Shown: positions 1 to 8,807, counted from the stretch's first letter. The stretch: 32,862 nt of DNA from Nonomuraea antri (GCF_013283785.1 NZ_JABCPZ010000115.1:1-32862); one strand, 5' to 3'. Notes: generated from the sequence alone by a model not told the origin. Translations and numbers: made by a program.

Positions 1-14
1 GGCCGGGGTGGCGG

Positions 15-1580
15 TCAGAAGGTGATCGACCAGGCGTCGACCACGCCCGTGTCGTAGGAGTACACGTCGCGCACCCGCAGCCGCCACGTGCCGTTGCGGT
101 CCTCGGCGGTGGTGTTGACCGGGAACGTCTGGTGCACGCCGCCGGCCGAGCCGACGCCGCCCGCGGCCTTGAGCACGTACGCGGCCCCGCTCGGCGCGAT
201 CAGGTCGATGGCCAGGTCACCGGTGTAGGTGTGGGCGATGTCCACCTTGACGTTCGTGGTGGCCGAGCCCTTGCCCGGGCAGTCGGTGACCGTGATGGCG
301 CTGGTGACCGCGGCCCCCGCGTCGGGGATCTGCACGTCGTCGCCGTTGGCGCCGCCGGCGCACGTCGGCGTCGGGTCGTTCATGAACGAGATGTTCAGCA
401 GCTTGTTCGGCGAGCCGCTGCCGGCGTTCTTGACCACGTTCGGCGTGGCGTGGTCGGTCAGCGCGGCCGAGACCTGGTCGGGGGTGGCGCCGGGGTGTCC
501 GCTCAGGTACAGGGCGGCCGCGCCGGCGACGTGCGGTGAGGCCATCGAGGTGCCGTTCATGACCGTGGTGCCGCCGCTGTTGGAGGTGGAGGTGATGGAC
601 GATCCCGGCGCGAACACGTCCAGGCAGGAGCCGGTGTTGGAGAACGACGAGCGGTTGTCCGAGCTGTCGGTCGCGCCCGTCACGATCGCCTGCGTCACCC
701 GCGAGGGCGTGTAGTTGCAGGCGTTGGCGCCGTTCTGGTTGCCCGCCGCGACCACCGTGGTGATGCCGGCCGACACCGCCCTGCGCACCGCCTCGTCGAA
801 GGCCGGGTCCGGGTCGCTCCAGATGCTCAGGTTGGCCACGGCCGGCTGCCGGGCGTTCTGGATCACCCAGTCGATGCCCGCGATGATCTCGGAGTTGGGC
901 GCGCTGCCGTCGCAGCCCAGCACCCGCACGCCCACCAGCCGCACGCCCTTGGCCATGCCGTACGTGGCGCTGCCGATCGTGCCGGACACGTGCGTGCCGT
1001 GCCCGTGACAGTCGTTGGCGACGGCGTCGTCGTCGATGAAGTCGTAGCCGTCCACCGCCCGGCCGCCGAAGTCGGGGTGCGCCTTGTGTATCCCGGTGTC
1101 CAGGACGTACGCCGACACCTCGGCGGCCTGGTTCGGATAGGTGTACGTCCTGCTCAGCGGCAGGCTCGCCTGGTCGGTGCGATCCAGGCCCCAGGTCGGG
1201 TTCTGCTGCGTGTCGGCCAGGCGGGAGATCCGGTCGGGAGCCACGTACGCCACGGCCGGGTCGGCGGTCAGCCGGGCGGCGGCCCGTTCGGTCAGCCTGG
1301 CCGCGAAACCACGCAGCCCGGCGGTGTAGACGTGCGAGACGGCCGCGCCGTACCTGCCGGCCAGATCACCGGCCCTGGCCCTGGTGACGGCGGCCTTGGC
1401 CTGGGCGTCACGCAGCACCACGATGTAGCCGGACTCCGTCTCACCGGCGGCGGCCAGCGCCTGCCCAGGCGCCGCGGCCGCCAGGCACACCACGGCGCCC
1501 ACCAGAGTGGCGGCCACGGCGCGGAAGATGCCGTAGCCGCCGTAGTCGCGGGCCCTGAGCGTGAGTGATCGGTCTGCCAC
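15..1580 (-). CDS. Secreted subtilisin-like serine protease (S8) with C-terminal P-domain
   Basis: This is a 521-residue exported endopeptidase of the subtilase family. It starts at GTG 1580, with a GGAGAAA ribosome site (1586-1592) five bases upstream. A basic N-terminus and hydrophobic stretch (about 19-45, ending ALAAA) form a signal peptide. An I9-type inhibitor propeptide follows (about 51-117). The catalytic domain shows Asp161 (VLDTGIHKAHPDF), His194 (HGHGTHVSG), oxyanion Asn281 (AAGNQNG) and Ser345 (GTSMASPH). Residues about 410-521 look like a proprotein-convertase P-domain (HTYTGDLAIDLIAPSG, then NGTWRLRVRD). The usual NMSLGG substrate-binding strand reads NLSIWS here, an uncommon variant. 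It probably matures outside the cell by propeptide cleavage. It is transcribed divergently from the LAL regulator at 1796, and control by that regulator is plausible but not shown. The family call is very secure; the substrate is unknown. Confidence 0.95.
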   Translation of the reverse strand: MADRSLTLRARDYGGYGIFRAVAATLVGAVVCLAAAAPGQALAAAGETESGYIVVLRDAQAKAAVTRARAGDLAGRYGAAVSHVYTAGLRGFAARLTERAAARLTADPAVAYVAPDRISRLADTQQNPTWGLDRTDQASLPLSRTYTYPNQAAEVSAYVLDTGIHKAHPDFGGRAVDGYDFIDDDAVANDCHGHGTHVSGTIGSATYGMAKGVRLVGVRVLGCDGSAPNSEIIAGIDWVIQNARQPAVANLSIWSDPDPAFDEAVRRAVSAGITTVVAAGNQNGANACNYTPSRVTQAIVTGATDSSDNRSSFSNTGSCLDVFAPGSSITSTSNSGGTTVMNGTSMASPHVAGAAALYLSGHPGATPDQVSAALTDHATPNVVKNAGSGSPNKLLNISFMNDPTPTCAGGANGDDVQIPDAGAAVTSAITVTDCPGKGSATTNVKVDIAHTYTGDLAIDLIAPSGAAYVLKAAGGVGSAGGVHQTFPVNTTAEDRNGTWRLRVRDVYSYDTGVVDAWSITF

Positions 1581-1721
1581 GGGGGTTTCTCCGTTCGGTA
1601 GCCGGGGGGTTCCGGAGAACCATCCGCCTCACCACGAACGGGCATCAATCCGGGAAACCATAGGTAGCCGATACGTGATTCATGCGTGGCCGCGTAACAT
1701 GTCGAACGCGAAACGTGTTCA

Positions 1722-1784
1722 GCAGTGTCAGCGGCAGTGTTCGACCGCAGTGCCAGCAGCAGTGTTCGACAGCAGTGTTCAACC
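1722..1784. repeat. 25-bp tandem repeat in the leader of the LAL regulator gene
   Basis: Two adjacent 25-bp units (1722-1746 and 1747-1771) agree at 22 of 25 positions, and a third, half unit (1772-1784) follows. Each unit is itself two 12-13 bp half-repeats beginning GCAGTG, so GCAGTG starts at 1722, 1734, 1747, 1759 and 1772 (steps 12, 13, 12, 13). The core GCAGTGTTCGAC is exact at 1734 and 1759 and has one mismatch at 1772. The array ends 11 bp before the preferred ATG 1796. It looks like a multi-copy binding site or an expanded leader; its function is not known. Confidence 0.8.
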
Positions 1785-1795
1785 CGGGCAGGGGC

Positions 1796-4678
1796 ATGCG
1801 CATGGCCACCGTTCCGAGACGACGACAGGCGGGTTCGTTACGCACGACCTCCCCGGTGCTCGTCGGCCGCGCGCGCGAGCTGGAGTCGCTGGCCGTCACG
1901 CTGTCCGGGCCGCCCGCCGTGGCCATGATCGAAGGCGAGGCGGGCGTCGGCAAGAGCCGCCTGGTGCGCGAGCTGACCGCCCAGCCGGTGCTGCGCCGCC
2001 TGCGCCTGCTGCAGGGCCAGTGCCAGTCACCACGCGAACCCTTCCTGTACGGCGCGGTGCTCGAAGCGCTCGGCCAGCTGTCCGGCGTCGCCTTCGCCGG
2101 GCTCAGCCCGGTGACCGGCGTGCTGCGCCCGCTGCTGCCCGAACTGTCCGACGTGCTGCCCGAGCCGCCGGAACCCGCCGGCGACCCCAGGTCGGAGCGG
2201 CACCGCATGTTCCGCGCCATCCGCGAGCTGCTGTCGGCCGCCGGGCCCGCCCTGCTGGTCGTCGAGGACCTGCACTGGGCCGACGACGGCACCCGCCACC
2301 TGCTGCGCTTCCTCATGGCCGACCCGCTGCCGAACCTGGGCGTGGCCCTGACTTACCGGCGCGAGGAGGTGCCCGGCGGAGTCCCCCTGGGCGCCGCCTA
2401 CCGGCCGCCGCCCGGCGTGGCCAGCGTGCTGATCGGGCTGGAGCCACTCGAACGCGCCGAGGTGCGCCAGCTCGCCGCCGCCATACTCGGCGAGAGCCAC
2501 ATCTCCGCCGAGTTCGCCGCCAAACTGCACGAACGCACCGCCGGCCTCCCGTTCGTGGTCGAGGAGACCCTGCGCACGCTGCGTACCTCGGCCGGTGACG
2601 TGCATCTCGACGGCGCCGTCGCCCGCCAGCTCCTCGAACACGTCGAGGTGCCCGTCCTGCTGCGCGAGGCGATGGCCGAACGGCTGGCCGCGATGCCGCT
2701 GCCCGCCGTCCGGCTGGCGCAGGCCGCCGCCGTGCTGGCCGTGCCCGCCACCGCCGAGCTGCTGCACCTCATGACCGGGCTGACCGGGCAGCGGGCCAGG
2801 AGCGCGCTGGCCGCCGCGCTCGCGGCGGGCGTCCTGCGCGAGAGCGGCTACACCTACGGCTTCCGCCACGCGCTCGCCCAGCAGGCCGTCTACGACACAC
2901 TGGCCGGGTTCGACCGGGGCCGGCTGCACGCGCGCGCCCTGCGCGTGCTGGAGCAGCAGCGTCCCCAGCCGCTGGTGCAGCTCGCCGAGCACGCCTACCA
3001 GGCCGGGTTCGACGACGAGGCACTGCGCTACGGCGAGCTGGCCGCCGACAGATCCGCCGAGATCGGCGACGCCTCCACCGCCACCCACCTGCTGCAACGC
3101 CTGCTCCGCCGGGCCGCGCTGCCCACCCGCGACGTCGACAGGCTGGCCATCAAACTCGGCCAGGTCGCCCAGACCGGCCTCGACCAGCTCGACCCCAGCG
3201 CCACCCTGGAAGGACTGCTGCGCGACGAACGCCTGTCCACCGCCGTGCGCGGCGAGGTGCGGCTGTCGCTCGGCCTCATGCTCATCCGGCAGCGCGGCAG
3301 CCTGCAGGCCGGGCGCGCGGCCATCCACAGCGCCCTCGACGAGCTGGACGAACGCCCCCACCTGCGGGCCAAGGGCATCGCCGTGCTCGCCCAGCCGTAC
3401 TTCGGCACCACCCCGGTAGGCGACCTGCGCGGCTGGACCGACCAGGTACGCGGCCTCGTCGGGACGTTCACCGGCGAACCGCGCGTCTCGCTGCTGGCCA
3501 ACCACCTGGCGTCCCTGCTGCACACCGGCGACCCCGCGGTGCTGCCCGGGCTGGCGCTGCCCGAGCCGGCCCTGCCCGACGCGCCCGCCTCGGCCGGCGA
3601 ACGGCGCCAGCTCGCCCGCGCCCACTGCAACCTGGCCGACGCCTGCACCTGCATCGGCCACTTCCACCGGGCCAGGAGTCTGCTCAACAGCGGGCTCAGG
3701 CTGGCCGCCGACGCCGGCCCCACGTTCGTGGTCAGCACCGCCAGGTCCACCGGCGCCAGGCTCGACTGGTTCCTCGGCGACTGGGACGGCCTGGCCGAAC
3801 GCGCCGCCGACCTGCTCGACGAGTACCACGACCTGTTCCCGGTGGCCAGCGAGCTGTCGCTGGTGCTCGGCCTGCTGGCCATCGTCAGGGGCGAGTGGGA
3901 GGAGGCCGAGTCCAGGCTGGCCGCCACCGGCGTGGCCAACCCCGCCGACGCCATCACCCCCGTGGCGCTCGGCGGCTACGCCGCCCTGGCGAGCCTGCGC
4001 CTGGCCCGCGGCGAGCACGACGGCGCGCTGACCGAGATCGACCGCGGCCTGCGCCTGGCCCGTGGCAAGGGCGTGTGGGCCTGGACCGGCGAACTCGTCC
4101 CGGTGGCGGTGGCCGCGCTGCTCGCCGGCGGACGTCCGGGCGAGGCCGCCGACCTGCTGGCCGACCTGGCCGCCGGGCTCGCCGACCTGGACGCCCCGCT
4201 GGCCGCCGCGGCGCTCGCGCACGGCCGGGCCCAGCTCCTGCACCACCGCGGCGACCTGAGCGGCGCGGTCGAGGCGTACGAGGCCGCGCGCCGGCGCTAC
4301 GCCCGCCTGCCCGCGCCCTACCACCAGGCCCTGGTCGAGGAGCAGATCGCGCTGTGCAGCGGCAGCGCCGACCACCTGAGCGTGCTGGCCGACACCTTCA
4401 CCGCGATGGGCGCCGCCCGCGACGCCGACCGCTGCCGCTACCGGCTGCGCGGCTACGGCGTGCCCCCGTCGTCGCGGCGCGGCCGGCGCGGCTACGGCAA
4501 CCTGCTGTCCCCACGGGAACAGGACGTCGCCCGCCTGCTGGCCAGGGGCAGGACGAACCGAGAGATCGCCGAGGTGCTGTTCCTGTCGCCGCGCACGGTC
4601 GAGCAGCACGTCGCCAAGGTCCTGCGCAAGCTGGGCAAGGAGTCGAGGACCGACCTGATGGACGACCGCCGCCCCTAG
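1796..4678 (+). CDS. LAL-type LuxR family ATP-binding transcriptional regulator
   Basis: This is a large (960-residue) STAND-type regulator that combines an N-terminal AAA/NTPase module, a long helical TPR-like middle and a C-terminal LuxR DNA-binding domain. The P-loop is GEAGVGKS (47-54), and the Walker B-like segment LLVVEDLHWADD lies at about 153-164. A helix-turn-helix at about 903-950 contains LSPREQDVARLLARG, TNREIAEVLFLSPRTVEQHVAKV and a trailing Lys/Leu helix. ATG 1796 (or ATG 1802) is preferred over the upstream in-frame ATG 1682. The extra residues would be encoded by the tandem repeat at 1722-1784, and homology starts at about VLVGRARELE. The gene lies between two secreted proteases, one divergent and one 111 bp downstream on the same strand, so it may control extracellular proteolysis (inference from position). 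The inducer is unknown. Confidence 0.93.
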   Translation: MRMATVPRRRQAGSLRTTSPVLVGRARELESLAVTLSGPPAVAMIEGEAGVGKSRLVRELTAQPVLRRLRLLQGQCQSPREPFLYGAVLEALGQLSGVAFAGLSPVTGVLRPLLPELSDVLPEPPEPAGDPRSERHRMFRAIRELLSAAGPALLVVEDLHWADDGTRHLLRFLMADPLPNLGVALTYRREEVPGGVPLGAAYRPPPGVASVLIGLEPLERAEVRQLAAAILGESHISAEFAAKLHERTAGLPFVVEETLRTLRTSAGDVHLDGAVARQLLEHVEVPVLLREAMAERLAAMPLPAVRLAQAAAVLAVPATAELLHLMTGLTGQRARSALAAALAAGVLRESGYTYGFRHALAQQAVYDTLAGFDRGRLHARALRVLEQQRPQPLVQLAEHAYQAGFDDEALRYGELAADRSAEIGDASTATHLLQRLLRRAALPTRDVDRLAIKLGQVAQTGLDQLDPSATLEGLLRDERLSTAVRGEVRLSLGLMLIRQRGSLQAGRAAIHSALDELDERPHLRAKGIAVLAQPYFGTTPVGDLRGWTDQVRGLVGTFTGEPRVSLLANHLASLLHTGDPAVLPGLALPEPALPDAPASAGERRQLARAHCNLADACTCIGHFHRARSLLNSGLRLAADAGPTFVVSTARSTGARLDWFLGDWDGLAERAADLLDEYHDLFPVASELSLVLGLLAIVRGEWEEAESRLAATGVANPADAITPVALGGYAALASLRLARGEHDGALTEIDRGLRLARGKGVWAWTGELVPVAVAALLAGGRPGEAADLLADLAAGLADLDAPLAAAALAHGRAQLLHHRGDLSGAVEAYEAARRRYARLPAPYHQALVEEQIALCSGSADHLSVLADTFTAMGAARDADRCRYRLRGYGVPPSSRRGRRGYGNLLSPREQDVARLLARGRTNREIAEVLFLSPRTVEQHVAKVLRKLGKESRTDLMDDRRP

Positions 4679-4789
4679 AGACCGGCGCGCCGCGGCAAAG
4701 GTGCCGTACCCCTACGCATGCCGTCCCTTATTGTTCGGCCCCACCCCCTGATCGACAGTAGTCCGCGACTCCCCAGGGAAAGGACTACA

Positions 4790-6253
4790 GTGAACCCCCC
4801 ACACGTACGGAGCCTGATCCCGCTGCTCCTCGCGGCCCTGCTGCTCCCGCTCGGGGCCGTCACCGCCGACGCGGCAGGCACCCGGCAGGCGGCGAACTTC
4901 GAAGGCGACACCGTCCCGGTCAAGGACCCGCGGGCCGGCGTGGCGTTCTACAACGGCCAGGACGCGACCGTCGACGAGTTCCCCGCGATCATCGCCGGCC
5001 TGCGCGAGGGCGGCACCCGCCCGCAGGGCCAGTCGTGCACCGGCTCGGTGATCGCCCCGCGCAAGGTCCTCATCGCCGCCCACTGCGCCGACGCCCAGGG
5101 CAGGAAGACCTTCCTGTACGGACTCGACGACCTCAACGCCACCGGCGGCTTCCGCACCGAGGTCGTCGAGTACAAGAAGCACCCCAGGTACGTGAACTTC
5201 GACCAGGGCTACGACGTCGCCGTCGTCACCGTGGCCGACGACATCCCGGTGCCCGGCGGCCGCTACGCCACGTTCGCCACCTCCGCCGACGCCGGACTCG
5301 AAGCCCCGGGCAGGAACGGGCTCGGCTTCGGCTACGGCAAGAAGGACGTCGACGACGCCAGTCGTGACGTGACCCTGGACAAGGCCACGCTGCCCATCGT
5401 CAACGGCGACCAGCTCTGCCAGGGCGTCGGCGCGGGCTTCAAGTCGGCCACCATGATCTGCGCCGGATACAGCGACGGCCGCGTCACCATCCTGCCCGGG
5501 GACAGCGGCGGCCCGTTCATCGTGGACGGCAAGATCGTCGGCCTGGCGTCGTGGAGCCGCAGCGACTTCCGCTGGTACAGCATCTACGCCAGGCTCACCA
5601 ACGACATGGGCGACTGGGTCAAGGAGCAGATCGGCGGCCAGCAGCCCGGCGAGTTCGGCGTGGGCGTCACGCCGAACGACCTCAAGGTCGCCCCCGGCAA
5701 GTACGTCTCCACCACCGTCACCACCACCACGTCCGGCGCGCCGGAGAACGTCGACCTGACGGCCACCGGCCTGCCCGCCGGGACCAGGGCGGTCTTCCAG
5801 CCCGCGACCGTGCAGACCGGGCAGACCGCCAAGCTCACGTTCGAGACCGCGGCGAGCACGCCCACCGGCCGGCACCAGATTACCGTGACCGCCACCAACG
5901 CGGACGGCGAGAGCGCGAACGCCACCGTCACGCTCACCGTCGGCGACGCCCCGACCGGCGAGGTCAAGGTCACCGTCAACCCCGCGTCGGCCTCGGTCAG
6001 GCAGGGCTTCTTCGCCCAGCCGACGATCACCGCGTCGGGCGGCACCGGCAACCTGAGACTGACCGTGTCGGGGCTGCCCACCGGCACGCAGGCGTTCGTC
6101 AACCCGAGCAGCGTCGGCCAGGGCGGCACCGCCACCGCGCTGATCTTCACCGGCTTCCAGACCCCGCCCGGCACCTACCCGCTCACCGTCAGGGCCACCT
6201 CGGCCGACGGCAAGACCGGCACCGCCACCTTCACCCTGACCGTCACCCGCTGA
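4790..6253 (+). CDS. Secreted trypsin-like serine protease (S1) with two Ig-like domains
   Basis: This is a 487-residue exported chymotrypsin-fold protease. The start is GTG 4790, preceded by GGGAAAGG (4776-4783). It gives a clean signal peptide (hydrophobic residues 9-23, then TADAAG), whereas the earlier ATG 4718 would add 24 non-signal-like residues. The triad is His98 (LIAAHCAD), Asp142 (GYDVAVV) and Ser239 (LPGDSGGPF). Cys83/Cys99 and Cys210/Cys224 are placed for the usual disulfides. After the protease domain (about 50-275) come two beta-rich Ig-like modules, about 285-392 and 395-487. Both carry the LPxGT-(Q/R)A-F(x)P pattern and end in TxTLTV, and such modules often help proteins bind surfaces or polymers. 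The 3' end carries an exact 22-bp tandem duplication across the stop codon. It follows the LAL gene on the same strand after 111 bp. The family is certain; the substrate is unknown. Confidence 0.95.
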   Translation: MNPPHVRSLIPLLLAALLLPLGAVTADAAGTRQAANFEGDTVPVKDPRAGVAFYNGQDATVDEFPAIIAGLREGGTRPQGQSCTGSVIAPRKVLIAAHCADAQGRKTFLYGLDDLNATGGFRTEVVEYKKHPRYVNFDQGYDVAVVTVADDIPVPGGRYATFATSADAGLEAPGRNGLGFGYGKKDVDDASRDVTLDKATLPIVNGDQLCQGVGAGFKSATMICAGYSDGRVTILPGDSGGPFIVDGKIVGLASWSRSDFRWYSIYARLTNDMGDWVKEQIGGQQPGEFGVGVTPNDLKVAPGKYVSTTVTTTTSGAPENVDLTATGLPAGTRAVFQPATVQTGQTAKLTFETAASTPTGRHQITVTATNADGESANATVTLTVGDAPTGEVKVTVNPASASVRQGFFAQPTITASGGTGNLRLTVSGLPTGTQAFVNPSSVGQGGTATALIFTGFQTPPGTYPLTVRATSADGKTGTATFTLTVTR

Positions 6254-6275
6254 CACCCTGACCGTCACCCGCTGA
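6232..6275. repeat. Exact 22-bp tandem duplication spanning the stop codon
   Basis: Positions 6232-6253, which encode the last residues and the TGA of the S1 protease, are repeated base for base at 6254-6275 with no spacer. The first five bases of a third copy (CACCC) follow. Only the first copy is translated. Exact identity suggests a recent slippage or duplication event. Confidence 0.95.
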
Positions 6276-6285
6276 CACCCCGGCT

Positions 6286-6311
6286 GAGGGCTCCGGAACC
6301 CCGGAGCCCTC
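6286..6311 (+). terminator. Hairpin terminator after the S1 protease gene
   Basis: A perfect 11-bp stem (GAGGGCTCCGG at 6286-6296 with CCGGAGCCCTC at 6301-6311) encloses the 4-base loop AACC. It lies 33 bp after the stop codon. No T-run follows, as is common for actinobacterial terminators. Confidence 0.85.
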
Positions 6312-6368
6312 ATAACGTGTCTGAATAGTTACTGTACGTAATCGACGCTCCGGGTCGATGCTGCTGAC

Positions 6369-8765
6369 ATGGACGGATTCCTCGACGAAACCGACGGAGG
6401 GGTGACCGAGCTGCGGGTGCACGGAGTGTCGGGCACCCCGCCGGAAGGCATACTCAACCACCCGCACCCCCGGCTGGTCGCCGGCGACGGCACCACCGGC
6501 TTCTACCGGCGCTGGTGGCCGGGCGGCCGGCCCGAGGGCGCCGAGGCGGACACGCCGCGATCGCGGCACCGGGAGGCGTACGCGTGGGGCAAGCTGACCT
6601 CGGGCGGCCGCACGATCGCGCTGTGGCTGCTGCTGCTCCCGTTCGCGCTGGCCAACCTGGCCTACTTCATGCTGCCGCGCCCGGCACGGGGGCGCGGGCT
6701 GCGGAAACTGGCCGAGGCGGCGCAGCGGCTGTTCGCGTTGCTGCTCACCGGCACGCTGGTGGGCGCGGTCACCACGGCCGCCGTCGACCTGGTCGGCTGG
6801 CAGTGCACCGCCGCCGGCCGGGCCTGCGACTACGTCACCGCGCCCGGGTGGATCCACTGGATGGCGGTGCTCTGGGGCGAGCAGGAGTCGCGCCGCCTGG
6901 CCGTCACCGCGCTGGTGCCCGGCGCGGTGGTGGTGCTGCTGTGGTGGATCGCCCGCCGCACCTGGGTCAGGGACGAGACCACCGCCATGCTGCCCGGCCG
7001 GGCCGTGCGTCCCGGGCTGCCGCTGGCCAGGCCGCGGCTGTGGCACGGGCGGGCGCCGGTGTGGCGGCTGCGGATGGTGCACGTCGCCTTCGCCTTCGGC
7101 GTCGTGGGGCTGGCGGTGTCCGCGCCGTTCACCGGCTCGGCGGCGGGCCTGGCGATGCCGTTGCTGGCCAAGTACGTGGTTGACGCCTTCGGCGACGACC
7201 AGTCGATGGCCGGGCCGCTCATCGGATTGACCGTCGCGGTGCTGGTCGGGGCCGTGGTGTCGGCCGGGGGCATGTATCTGATGGAACGCGCCGGCGAAGG
7301 CATCGTGCTCGGTGCCCGGCGCCGGCTGGTCGACCGGATGCTCCGGCTCAAGGTGGCCGACGTCGACCGGCTCAAGCCCGGCGACCTGCTGTCGCGGGTG
7401 ACCGGTGACACGACGTTGCTGCGTTCCGTGCTGACCAACGGCATCGTCGACTCCATCGGCTCGGTCTTCATGCTGGTCGGCGCGATCGTCATGATGGCCA
7501 CCATGGACGGCGTGCTCCTGCTGGTCACCCTGCTGGTCGTGGTGGTGATCGGCGGCCTGGTCGCGTTGATCATGCCGAAGATCCAGCGGGCGCAGAAGGA
7601 CGCCCAGGAGTCGGTGGGCGAGATGGGCGCGGTGCTCGACCGGGCGCTGCAGGCGTACCGGACGGTCAAGGCCAGCGGCGCGGAGGAACGCGAGATCGCG
7701 GTCGTCGGCGCGGCGGCGGTGCGGGCACGCGACCGCGGCCTGCAGGTGGCCGGCTGGACCTCGCTGGCCGGCGTCTCCACCTGGATGGCCGTGCAGATCG
7801 CGTTCCTGTGCGTGCTGGCCGTCGGTGGCGCCAGGGTGGCCTCGGGCACCCTGGAGGTGTCGGCGCTGATCGCGTTCCTGCTCTACCTGTTCTACCTGGT
7901 GGCGCCGATCGGGCAGCTCGTCGAGGGCGCCGTCCAACTGCAGCAGGGCCTGGCCGCGATGAAGCGGATCAAGGAGATCGAGGACCTGCCCGCCGAGCCG
8001 GTCGGCGCCGCGTTGCGGGAGAGCGTCCAGCCGGTGGGCCTGCGGTTCGACGACGTGGTCTTCAGGTACGGCGACGACCGCCCGGTGGTGCACGACGGCG
8101 TCACGTTCGAGGTGCCGCCTGGCGGGCTGACCGCGCTGGTGGGTCCGTCGGGCGCGGGCAAGTCCACCGTGTTCGCCCTGCTCGAACGCTTCTACGAGCA
8201 CCAGAGCGGCACGATCGCCATCGACGGCCGCGACATCGGCGACTGGCCGCTGGCCGAGCTGCGGGCCGCGCTCGGCTACGTCGAGCAGGACGCGCCCGTG
8301 CTGGCCGGCACGCTCAGGGAGAACCTGCTGTTCGCCGCCCAGGACGCCACCGAGGAGGAGCTGACCCGCGCCATCGCGCGTACCCGGCTGGACGACCTGG
8401 TGGCCAGGCTGCCCGACGGGCTGGAGACGGCGGTCGGCCACCGCGGCGTGCTGCTGTCGGGCGGCGAGCGGCAGCGCGTCGCGATCGCCAGGGCGCTGCT
8501 GCGCAAGCCCAGGCTGCTCCTGCTCGACGAGGCCACCTCGCAGCTCGACGCGGTCAACGAGCTGCGGCTGCGCGAGGTCATCGCCGAGGTCGCGGCCGAG
8601 ACCACGGTGCTGGTGATCGCCCACCGGCTGTCCACGGTGACCAACGCCGACCGCATCGTGGTCATGGAGGGCGGCGAGGTCAGGGCGGTCGGCACCCACG
8701 ACGAGCTGGTCGGCCAGGACAGTCTGTACCGGGAGTTGGCCGCCACCCAATTCCTCGTCAGCTAA
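6369..8765 (+). CDS. ABC exporter (permease-ATPase) fused to an unrelated N-terminal membrane domain
   Basis: This 798-residue protein is a complete ABC-B type half-exporter preceded by an unusual N-terminal extension. Residues ~260-540 supply the exporter membrane domain (hydrophobic spans at about 283-305, 362-403, 472-490 and 498-516). Residues ~558-798 form the ATPase: Walker A GPSGAGKST (592-600), Q-loop Gln640, signature LSGGE (696-700), Walker B LLLLDE (716-721) and switch His752. Residues 1-240 contain ELRVHGVSGTPPE (14-26) and GFYRRWW (44-50), with hydrophobic spans at about 84-102, 121-143 and 178-195. They resemble, from memory, the start of a separate actinobacterial integral membrane protein family not known to belong to ABC transporters. 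The join lies near residues 240-262 (7086-7152). No ribosome site precedes ATG 6369, so the mRNA may be leaderless. The substrate is unknown. The ABC call is certain; the fusion reading is good but not verified. Confidence 0.9.
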   Translation: MDGFLDETDGGVTELRVHGVSGTPPEGILNHPHPRLVAGDGTTGFYRRWWPGGRPEGAEADTPRSRHREAYAWGKLTSGGRTIALWLLLLPFALANLAYFMLPRPARGRGLRKLAEAAQRLFALLLTGTLVGAVTTAAVDLVGWQCTAAGRACDYVTAPGWIHWMAVLWGEQESRRLAVTALVPGAVVVLLWWIARRTWVRDETTAMLPGRAVRPGLPLARPRLWHGRAPVWRLRMVHVAFAFGVVGLAVSAPFTGSAAGLAMPLLAKYVVDAFGDDQSMAGPLIGLTVAVLVGAVVSAGGMYLMERAGEGIVLGARRRLVDRMLRLKVADVDRLKPGDLLSRVTGDTTLLRSVLTNGIVDSIGSVFMLVGAIVMMATMDGVLLLVTLLVVVVIGGLVALIMPKIQRAQKDAQESVGEMGAVLDRALQAYRTVKASGAEEREIAVVGAAAVRARDRGLQVAGWTSLAGVSTWMAVQIAFLCVLAVGGARVASGTLEVSALIAFLLYLFYLVAPIGQLVEGAVQLQQGLAAMKRIKEIEDLPAEPVGAALRESVQPVGLRFDDVVFRYGDDRPVVHDGVTFEVPPGGLTALVGPSGAGKSTVFALLERFYEHQSGTIAIDGRDIGDWPLAELRAALGYVEQDAPVLAGTLRENLLFAAQDATEEELTRAIARTRLDDLVARLPDGLETAVGHRGVLLSGGERQRVAIARALLRKPRLLLLDEATSQLDAVNELRLREVIAEVAAETTVLVIAHRLSTVTNADRIVVMEGGEVRAVGTHDELVGQDSLYRELAATQFLVS

Positions 8766-8791
8766 CCGTTGTACTCTTCGAGTGACAAAGG

Positions 8792-8807
8792 TGAATGTGT
8801 TCATTCA
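8792..8807. promoter_or_regulatory. Palindromic operator before hutU (hut box 1)
   Basis: TGAATG (8792-8797), TGTT, CATTCA (8802-8807) is a perfect 6-bp inverted repeat with a 4-bp spacer. Its last base overlaps the AGGAGGG ribosome site (8807-8813) of hutU. The same palindrome with a different spacer occurs at 14365-14380 before the second hut block, which makes it a strong candidate for a shared regulator site. TTGTAC (8769-8774), 17 bp upstream, could be a -35 element, with the operator over the -10 position. Confidence 0.75.

Noticed and set aside
1682..1795. Upstream ATG 1682 as the start of the LAL regulator
   Set aside because: It would translate the tandem repeat into a low-complexity Gln/Cys/Ser segment; family homology begins after ATG 1796/1802.
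2027..4609. An 860-codon open frame antisense to the LAL regulator (and similar long antisense frames at 4712-6313, 6243-8804 and 8801-10477, all minus)
   Set aside because: High GC with strong third-position bias produces long stop-free shadow frames; their translations are Gly/Arg/Gln/His-rich without domains, and the sense genes are clear.
6327..6339. TTAC-TGTAC-GTAA as an operator for the ABC fusion gene
   Set aside because: Arms of only four bases and no second copy or adjacent regulator; it could be chance.
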